Shown here: piece by piece, positions 57,371 through 64,000 of the stretch
Layout: each line of letters starts with the position of its first letter
How positions within the stretch are numbered: position 1 is the stretch's first letter
Program-made: the position numbers and the translations under genes
Source of the DNA: Cepaea nemoralis
Taxonomy: Eukaryota; Mollusca; Gastropoda; Stylommatophora; Helicidae
Assembly (NCBI GenBank): GCA_014155875.1
Contig: JACEFZ010017889.1
Span: 62,001 to 126,000, forward strand
Length of the DNA: 64,000 bases
Direction: 5' to 3'
Notes under the pieces: model-generated
Told to the model about the DNA's origin: nothing
Seen by the model: only the letters and a program-made list of their open reading frames with translations
Database searches by the model: none

Positions 57371-58420
57371 GCAACAGTTCTATAGTTGGTGCATAATTTC
57401 AGATTGCCCTTTTTTGGTATTGGAATGAAGATCTTTTGACCTAATACCACATGTCCATATCTTTTTACATAATGCGTGATAGATATGTTTGCCTTCTTCT
57501 CCTCCAGCTTTAATTAGTTCAGATGGTATCTCATCACATCCAGGTGATTTACCAATCTTCAGGTTCTTTATTGCCCATACAGTTTCATCTAATGAGGGTT
57601 CAGGTTCTGTCTTTGCTGTCATTGGGTCATGTATCTCATTCATATCCTCACTGTCACTCATACCATACATTCCACTGCAGTACTCCTGCCATCTTTCTAG
57701 AATTTGTATAGATTCTGTTAAGGTATTTCCCATCTTGTCACAGAGAACATTCAATTGAGGTTGAACATTTCTTGTCAATAACTTCATTTCTTTGAACATT
57801 TCATAATCTCTTCTGGTCTTATGATATTGCTCTATTCTGGTACAGCAATCTTGTATATATTGATTTTTGTCCTTTCGTGTATTCTTTCTTATTTCTCTAG
57901 TTAAAGATTTATACTTCATCCTGCTGTTATCGAATTCACCTCCTTTCTGTTTCAGTTCCCTTCGTTGTTTTATTAATTCTAACGTGGCTGATGTAATTTG
58001 AGGCTTATGATGCTTTATCTTGGTCGGAATTTAATCTTTGGCTGCAGTTATCAAGAGATCTCTAGCTTGTACTGCCAATTCACCAGGAGTCAATACCTCC
58101 TGTATGGTGATCGAATGAAAGTGGCGAAACATGATCACCCACGCTTACCGGCATGGTACATGATGGATAGATTACTAGGTGAACACCAACTCCGAATTCA
58201 GTTATTCGTCTAATTTTTGGTTTTTTAGGGCTGACGGTTCCCCTAGAGCCTATAGCAACACTCTGAGGCATTCGTGTCCCCCTGGTTTTGTTGTGAACCA
58301 TTAGTCCCCACTATGTGCCTTTTGGCCCATAGTGGTCCACCAAGTAATAGTGCAGTAATAGTTAGACGGTGAGTTATGTTAGGTAGTTGGTGACCGTCTC
58401 TTTACTTTAAGCCAGACCAA
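57371..58420 (-). pseudogene. LINE-C 5' half (linker to RT start), split by Gmr-2
   Basis: The frame 57919-57380 encodes MKYKSLTREIRKNTRKDKNQ, EQYHKTRRDYEMFKEMKLLT, a CDKMGNTLTES part, and the start of RT (NLKIGKSPGCDEIPSELIKA). A frameshift near 57430 precedes NYRTVA at the Gmr-2 junction, and RT continues at 47822. Upstream, 57920-58420 holds more linker (IPTKIKHHKPQ-like) and the linker segment shared with 7400-7545 and 24700-24924. This copy shows the undisturbed order that both Gmr-2 and Gmr-3 broke. Confidence 0.82.
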
Positions 58421-58456
58421 GGGCAGATAAATCTACACTTGATCTTAGCCAAATGC
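58421..58456 (-). other. U2 snRNA-like fragment in repeat linker, copy 2
   Basis: The minus strand reads TTTGGCTAAGATCAAGTGTAG (58433-58453), identical over 21 nt to the conserved 5' region of U2 snRNA as I recall it. ATTTATCTG follows, where U2 has TATCTG. Upstream U2 bases (ATCGCTTCTCGGCC) are absent, so it is a fragment. It is followed by the AAAGTCAAGGAC linker. Confidence 0.6.
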
Positions 58457-58504
58457 CCATCACAGATATATAGTTATCTGCAAATTACGTCCCAAAGTCA
58501 AGGA

Positions 58505-59161
58505 CTTTTTTTTAAAAAAATCTTTTATTGAGTGTTAAATTCGTTGCTAAAGTGTATTGTTCGTGTTTTTACAGATCGTTGCATGAGGGCGTGTAGGTGA
58601 CATATGCGCAAAATTTACAAACATTTTATACATTGGAACATTTTTACATTGATAATAGTTGTGAGGAAACATTTCAAAACAACAAGAAGATAATAGTGCA
58701 CCGTTGTTATTTACCCTGCCACCCCCCTCACCTGTCGGCTCCAACCCCACCAATAACATCACTTCCAATCGGTAATGATGAACATGGCAGTATAACTTGT
58801 TAGAGCCAATCGTTGAGGGCGGCAGCAGAATCAACAAACACAGTATCAGTATGATGGGAAAGAGGGATGTGACAGTTTACGGGTTTACAAGGCAGAAAAG
58901 GTAGTGGTTGCATTTATAATGTTTGTGTTGTTACATGCAGAGCGTTGCATGTGGACGTGTAGGTGACATATGAGCAAAATTTCAAACATTTTAACATTTT
59001 ACATTGAAATTGTTGTAAGGTAACATTGCAAACAACAGCAAAATGATAGTACACCGTTATTATTTGACATGCCACCTCCCGGCTCCAACCCTACCAATAC
59101 CATCACAACCACTAGGTAATGATGAAACATGGCAGTATTGTTTGGACCAATCTGCGAGGGC
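58505..59161 (-). mobile_element. Polyadenylated retroposon with internal tandem duplication
   Basis: It is inserted between two copies of CAAAGTCAAGGAC (13 bp; about 58492-58504 and 59162-59174). The left end is a T-run with TTTATT close by, so the minus strand has AATAAA and an A tail. The body contains two diverged copies (about 58570-58830 and 58925-59161) sharing CGTGTAGGTGACATATG, then GTAATGATGAA and ACATGGCAGTAT. No ORF is convincing. A related insertion starts at the same point of the linker near 61131. Confidence 0.75.
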
Positions 59162-60190
59162 AAAGTCAAGGACGGCCAAAAAAACAATATTTCTTATGAG
59201 ATATAGCAGTAACATTGAAAGAACAAAACATAGAATGTAATATCGTGGGGAAATATCCAAGTCCGTTATAAAATTCTCACATGCATAAAATAATGTCACA
59301 ATTTTAACACAAAATTAAAAGTTTTCTTAAAATTTTACCAGCGTTTCATGAGAAAATACATTTCGCAAATTGCTAAGAAACGTCTATAACATGCTAAGTG
59401 AAATTCTACAATTATTTAAATCACATAATACAATTGATTTACTCTGAGTATATTCCCTTGATAGAACTGTTATGTTGTTATGTCCCTTGCTACACTTTTA
59501 TTGATGGTGGTCAGTCCATCACAACCCGTTTAGACAGAATTGTTCATAAAAGGGGTGATTAATCAACGCATTGCTAGCCTCTTGTTATGCTAATTGATAT
59601 ATGCTATCAGAGACTTGTTTTTTGTTCGCATATCCTTTACAGGACATCGCTGTCAACATCATCATCTTTCAGGTGATTGTTGATTTCTATGCAAGATTAC
59701 GCTCAGTAGTTTGCCATTGCCTTCTGAGCGACCGGCCGACATACCCCGTAAGTTACCGACGAGGAGAGAACCGCTACCGAATCTCGCGGAACGTCACCTT
59801 ACTTACGAGAGTATACGATATTACGGAGAAAGTCGTGTAACCTCTGGGCCAGGGAGACCGGCTATAAGAGACTAAAGAAGTAAATTTAGGAAGTAAAAAT
59901 TTATGATTTCTTGCCACATGCATAATAACAAATTGTTGTTAATACTCGTACATATTGTGAAATGCGATGGCCAGGTGCGGTGAAAAAAACTATTTAGATA
60001 CGTGAAGAATTATTTAATGCGGAGGGAAGGACTACGAAAGGGAAGTTGGCATAATTTTGGATCAAATGAGTGCTGAGGCGGTTAAAGGATTTCGGACAAT
60101 CTCAGAAAGAGTATTATTAGTGAAACTCTGTGGCAACAAATTAACATAATATAATATTCACCCTCTGTAAAGTTCATGCAACATAATAGT
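59162..60190 (+). repeat. Linker and 'unit R', copy 4 (most complete)
   Basis: GGACGGCCAAAAAAACAATA, then AACATAGAATGTAATATCGT, then full unit R from about 59430 (GATGGTGGTCAGTCCATCAC) through the TTCGCATATCC and GTCGTGTAACCTCTGG blocks, to ACCCTCTGTAAAGTTCATGC at 60160-60180. It runs directly into LINE-A 3' sequence, the same junction as at 2180. Confidence 0.7.
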
Positions 60191-60885
60191 TTACTGCCAA
60201 AACAAAAGTAATTGTCTATCAAGCCTGTGTCCTTAGTACTCTACTTTATGGCAATGAAGCCTGGTCAGCTTACTCACACCAAGAGAAACGTTTAAACAGC
60301 TTTCATATGCGGTGTCTGCGAAGAATACTTGGTATTAAGTGGCAAGACAAAATCACAAATAATGAAGTATTGGAAAGATCAGGTTGCGTGACGGTTTGTT
60401 CCATGATCAGTCTTCGTAGACTTAGATGGATAGGACAAGTCAGGAGGATGGATGATGGTAAAATAGCAAAGGACATCTTTTTGGTGAATTAGAGATGGAT
60501 AAGAGATCTCAGGGTCGGACTCTACTACAATACAAAGATGTGTGTAAGCGGGACATGATTGATACAGGAATTGATAATGCACATTGCGAGCAAGTCTCCG
60601 CTGATCGTGTTGCTTGGAGGGTAAATATCAGAAATGGAATAAAGACAAAAGAGAACATGATTGCAAATAAGTCGCACACCGAGCGTGCGGAACATAAGAT
60701 AGTGCACGATGGTGGAAATGACCATGTGTTCACATGCAGCCACGGTGGACAAACATTTACAGCGCGAATTGGCCTTATCAGTCACATTCGCCACCGCCAT
60801 GGGTTGTAGTAATTACGCCTTTTCGAAGCACAATGTAACAAACTATCGTCTGTCAAGAGGGCAAGGTACCAATGATCGAATGATT
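60190..60885 (+). pseudogene. LINE-A 3' fragment, plus strand
   Basis: Encodes YGNEAWSAYSHQEKR, CLRRILGIKWQDKITNNEVL, SLRRLRWIGQVRRMDDGKIA (frame to a stop at 60492), then DKRSQGRTLLQYKDVCKRDM and a C-terminal VFTCSHGGQTF....HIRHRH (to 60809). The second Cys of the C2H2 finger is Gly here. One frame change near 60490 and the 5' truncation make it non-functional. Confidence 0.82.
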
Positions 60886-60889
60886 TCCC

Positions 60890-61074
60890 AACTTATTACA
60901 GATACCATTCAATTGAGGTTTAACTATTTTTGTCAATAACTTCATTTCTTTGAACATTACGTAATCTCTTCCAGTCTGATGATATTGCTCTATTCTGGTA
61001 CAACAATCTTGTATATATTGGTTTTTATTATTTTCTTGTGTTCTGTCTTATTTCTCGAGTTAAAGATTTGTATG
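60890..61074 (-). pseudogene. LINE-C fragment, antisense
   Basis: A short linker fragment of LINE-C joined to the LINE-A 3' end at TTTCCCAACTTATTACAGA. The same junction, with small changes, occurs at about 24420 (TTTCCCAACTTGTCACAGAT). So the two fragments form a composite that was copied as a whole. Confidence 0.7.
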
Positions 61075-61416
61075 CCAAATACCGATCACAGATATCTAGT
61101 TATTTGCAAATTACGTCCCAAAGTCAAGGACTTTTTTTCATCGTTTTTTTTTCATCGTTTATTTATTTTATTTAGACGTTTATTTCATACAAAGCAATGT
61201 ATATTTACAAGGTGTAATGTGTGTTTCTTTTGTTTGTGTATATTACAGAGCGTTGCCGTTTGTTAGTGTTAGGTGTCACATGTGTGAATAAAACAAATAC
61301 ATACATATATACAGTTATGATAATATAACATTTATGGCATTGTGCATGTAAACACACATGCCTTGCATATGATTCATTTACACTTCCATAAGCGGAATGT
61401 ATGTAACACCTGTCCA

Positions 61417-61420
<4 letters not shown>
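61075..61420. other. Linker with a second retroposon insertion at the same point
   Basis: GATATCTAGTTATTTGCAAA then AAAGTCAAGGACT (to 61131) is the shared linker. It is followed by T-runs and a segment with ACAGAGCGTTGC and TTAGGTGTCACATG that resembles 58560-58620. No ORF is convincing. The far end of this insertion was not identified. Confidence 0.5.

Positions 61421-61506
<86 letters not shown>
61421..61506. repeat. (TC)n(AC)n compound microsatellite
   Basis: About 60 bp of TC repeats followed by about 25 bp of AC repeats. Confidence 0.97.
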
Positions 61507-61732
61507 ATTTTATCTTGATCTATCTCATGCTTTCTGGAGACAGCAGTACAACTTTAAATTATCATTCCCATTAAAATGTGGTTTCTATGTAATTTCTGGA
61601 TCACTTAGCTACCGAAGTGAAGGTTCACATTGTTGGTGTTGTTGGCCTGATGTCAAATTACAGGATAACGCTCCAGTGTCCTGTAAACGTCCATGACCAC
61701 GTTTGTTTGGGGGATCAGGGATTTATAACTAG

Positions 61733-62341
61733 TGTCAGCTACTTGTGCGCTACAGCTTTCAAGACTCCGCTACTTTCGCACTGCACGAAATAACAATTCA
61801 TGACATTTGCGAAAGGAATGCAATTTATTCAGAGCCGACATTTGAATGGCCCTACGAGCGTTTAGGTTTCATCATCATTACACAATATGAATACATCAAC
61901 GTGATGATAGATGATGCTAGCATTACACAATCTAAATGAACAGCCCTATGTTTGCCTATGGCCTAGAAAGCTATCGAATTGGTCAAGGATACGCCTGCTC
62001 TCTCTACCGTCTCCAGTCAGTCTGTCCTGCCGCTACACATAGCGTGGACAAGCACGGACACTTTACTCTCCGTGCAGTCGCTATTATTGCGTGCCTGGTC
62101 TTGCCAGCACGCTGGCTGGTGAGTTTGAGTAACCTGGCATATCACGGTTACTCGCAGGGACCAGTAACCCAATTGCTTGGGGAAAGCTCTCGCTCATCTG
62201 TACTCGTCGACCTCTGGTCTGACGCAAATGTGTCTCCTTGTGCGGCTATTAATAGTACTCGGTGTCTTCCCTGTCTGGTGTCTCTCTACTAGACTAGTGT
62301 TAACTCATTACTCCTGTAAGGCCTTATAGGGGATTCTGACA
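61733..62341 (-). repeat. Candidate LTR with adjacent polypurine tract, minus orientation
   Basis: This 609-bp stretch starts TGTCAGCTAC and ends GGATTCTGACA, with the TGTCA..TGACA ends shared by the LTRs at 12847, 47823 and 29048. TTTATT occurs about 95 bp from the left end. The bases after it (TGGTCCCCTCCTCTCCGCG) read as a polypurine tract on the minus strand. The flanks do not form a target duplication, so it looks like a 3' LTR left with a piece of interior, cut near 62540 by LINE-A. CTCCAGTCAGTCTGTCCTGC resembles the Gmr-1 LTR. Confidence 0.55.
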
Positions 62342-62540
62342 TGGTCCCCTCCTCTCCGCGAAGTGTTACTTCCCTTTTTCTCATGTTTGTAACACTTCTG
62401 GTCACAAAAGAAAAATTGGTTGTCCCAATTTTGTCAGATCTCCAATAAGTATAGAACTTTCTAGTTTGGGGATAGAACAATATCTTCTACCTTCATTCAC
62501 AGTGTTCTATCTTTTCACTTGGCTAATTCAGTCCATTCCT

Positions 62541-64000
62541 TACACACTCACTATACAGATCCACCAGCTAATAGAGCTATGCTGGCGTGAAGGACAAGTC
62601 CCACAGGATTTCAAAGATTCAAGCATCATAACACTGTACAAGAACAAGGGCGATCGGAGCGACTGCAACAACTATAGGGGTATCTCACTTCTGTGTATTG
62701 TTGGAAAAGTATTTGCCAGAATTGTTCTGCGCAGACTTCAAGTCCTAGGAGATCAAGTCTACCCCGAATCACAGTGTGGCTTTCGACAGAACCGGTCTAC
62801 CACTGATATGATATTCTCATTGCGACAAATGCAAGAAAAATGCCGTGAACAGAATCAACCACTGTTTATTGCCTTCATCGACCTCACAAAGGCATTTGAT
62901 TTGGTCAGTCGTGAGGGTCTGTTCAAGGCACTAAAGAAGATTGGCTGCCCACCAACTCTTCTGTCCATTGTGGAATCGTTCCACACAGGCATGAAGGGTA
63001 TAATCAAGTTTGATGGTGCAACTTCTGAAGAATTTGAAATCAAGAGTGGAGTTAAGCAAGGTTGTGTACTAGCTCCCACCCTCTTTGGAATATACTTTTC
63101 ACTTCTACTGAAATATGCATTTCGTGATCAGGATGGTGGTATATACATTCACTCACGCTCAGATGGCGGCCTCTACAATGCTCAGAGATTGAAGGCTAAG
63201 ACCAAAATTAGGAGGGTACTGATCAGAGAGTTGCTTTTTGCAGATGATGCTGCAGTTACGACCCACTCTGAGGAAGAATTGCAATGTCTACTATCTGCAT
63301 TCTCCAATGCTTGTTCTGAATTTGGTTTAACAATTAGCAAAAAGAAGACACAGATTATGTCACAAGGTGCACATGAGGTACCATCAATCTTTATTGACGA
63401 CGCCGAACTAGAGATAGTAGACCATTTTACATATCTAGGATCAGTGGTAAATAGCAAATTATCCCTAGATCAGGAAATCAACATCCGGATTGGTAAGGCA
63501 GCAACAACAATGAACAGGTTAAGAAAAAGAGTCTGGGAGAACAGGAAGCTTACTGCCAAAACAAAAGTCCTTGTCTATCAAGCCTGTGTCCTTAGTACTC
63601 TTCTCTATGGCAGTGAAACCTGGACAACTTACTCACACCAAGAGAACAATTTAAACAGCTTTCATATGCGGTGTTTGCGAAGAATTCTTGGTATTAAGTG
63701 GCAAGACAAAATCACAAATACTGAAGTATTGGAAAGATCAGGTTGTGTGACAGTTTATTCCATGCTCAGTCTTCGTAGACTTAGATGGATAGGACATCTT
63801 AGGAGGATGGATGATGGTAGAATACCAAAGGATATCTTTTTTGGTGAATTACAGATGGGTAAGAGATCTCAGGGTCGGCCTCTACTACGATACAAAGATG
63901 TGTGTAAGCGGGACATGATTGATACAGGCATTGATAATGCACATTGGGAGCAAGTCGCCGCTGAACGTGTTGCATGGAGGGCAAATATCAGAAATGGAAT
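62541..64000 (+). CDS. LINE-A reverse transcriptase, open frame running off the window
   Basis: The plus strand is open in one frame for 486 codons to the window edge, with no stop. It starts inside the RT (5'-truncated insertion or recombination point near 62541). Motifs in order are QIHQLIELCWREGQVPQDF, ITLYKNKGDRSDCNNYRGI, QCGFRQNRSTTDM, FIDLTKAFDLVS (motif A), KQGCVLAPTLFGIY (motif B), FADDAAVTTHSEEEL (63237-63248 for FADD), VDHFTYLGSVVNSKLSLD, YGSETWTTYSHQEN, SLRRLRWIGHLRRMDD, and the SQGRPLLRYKDVCKRDM block. Other LINE-A copies are broken, so this is the least decayed. The stop codon and C-terminal finger should lie just beyond 64000. Confidence 0.9.

Noticed and set aside
58433..58453. 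A functional U2 snRNA gene
   Set aside because: Only about 30 nt of the roughly 190-nt RNA are present, without the 5' end, Sm site or 3' stem-loops.

Overview
This window is eukaryotic, almost certainly metazoan, and consists essentially of transposable elements nested in one another. I found no host protein gene, tRNA gene, rRNA gene or CRISPR array. The evidence is non-LTR retrotransposons of several families, Ty3/gypsy-type LTR elements, a Helitron, a hAT miniature element, a mariner remnant, long microsatellites and AT-rich spacers. The repertoire fits an invertebrate or a basal deuterostome; I cannot name the species from sequence alone.

Backbone. Much of the window is a recurring composite. 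Its parts are 'unit R' (about 700 bp, near 1.45, 9.25, 39.1 and 59.4 kb), the 3' end of a LINE called here LINE-A (conserved YKDVCKRD, C-terminal C2H2 finger), an antisense fragment of LINE-C (QRGRPKRRW tail), and a linker that twice carries a U2 snRNA-like stretch. Further LINE families are LINE-B (PRGRPRSKYLDG), LINE-D (KWFAHLVRMQHHQLP), LINE-E (I-like, with RNase H and a CTAA tail) and LINE-F (PRGRPRRWW). Most copies are 5'-truncated and broken. The LINE-A copy at 62541-64000 is an exception: its reverse transcriptase frame is uninterrupted up to the window edge.

LTR elements. Three Ty3/gypsy elements lie on the minus strand, each bounded by matched TG..CA LTRs and a perfect 5-bp target duplication. 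Gmr-1 is 12847-19471 (499-bp LTRs, TSD CCGTA). Gmr-2 is 47823-57370 (593-bp LTRs, TSD GCAAC) and splits the RT of a LINE-C copy. Gmr-3 is 24930-38728 (816-bp LTRs, TSD GACGG) and is inserted in another LINE-C fragment. In Gmr-1 and Gmr-2 the pol order is protease, integrase, reverse transcriptase, RNase H. That is the Ty1/copia-like order known for Gmr1-like Ty3 elements. Their Gag has a long coiled coil and a capsid region resembling the SCAN domain. Gmr-1 has pol but no gag. Gmr-3 has gag and protease but no integrase, RT or RNase H, and it holds an unrecognised ORF with an apparently phase-correct small intron (33935-34579). By eye, LTR divergence ranks Gmr-3 oldest (about 29/816 differences), then Gmr-2 (5/593) and Gmr-1 (3/499).

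Other elements. There is a 371-bp hAT element with 15-bp TIRs and an 8-bp TSD (8852-9222). A mariner copy lacks its catalytic core (10242-11146). A Helitron (21239-22482) has five alternating tandem copies of its 3' terminal segment. A 339-bp retroposon has an 11-bp TSD (39893-40231), a polyadenylated retroposon has a 13-bp TSD (58505-59161), and there are two LTRs without partners (29048-29668 and 61733-62341).
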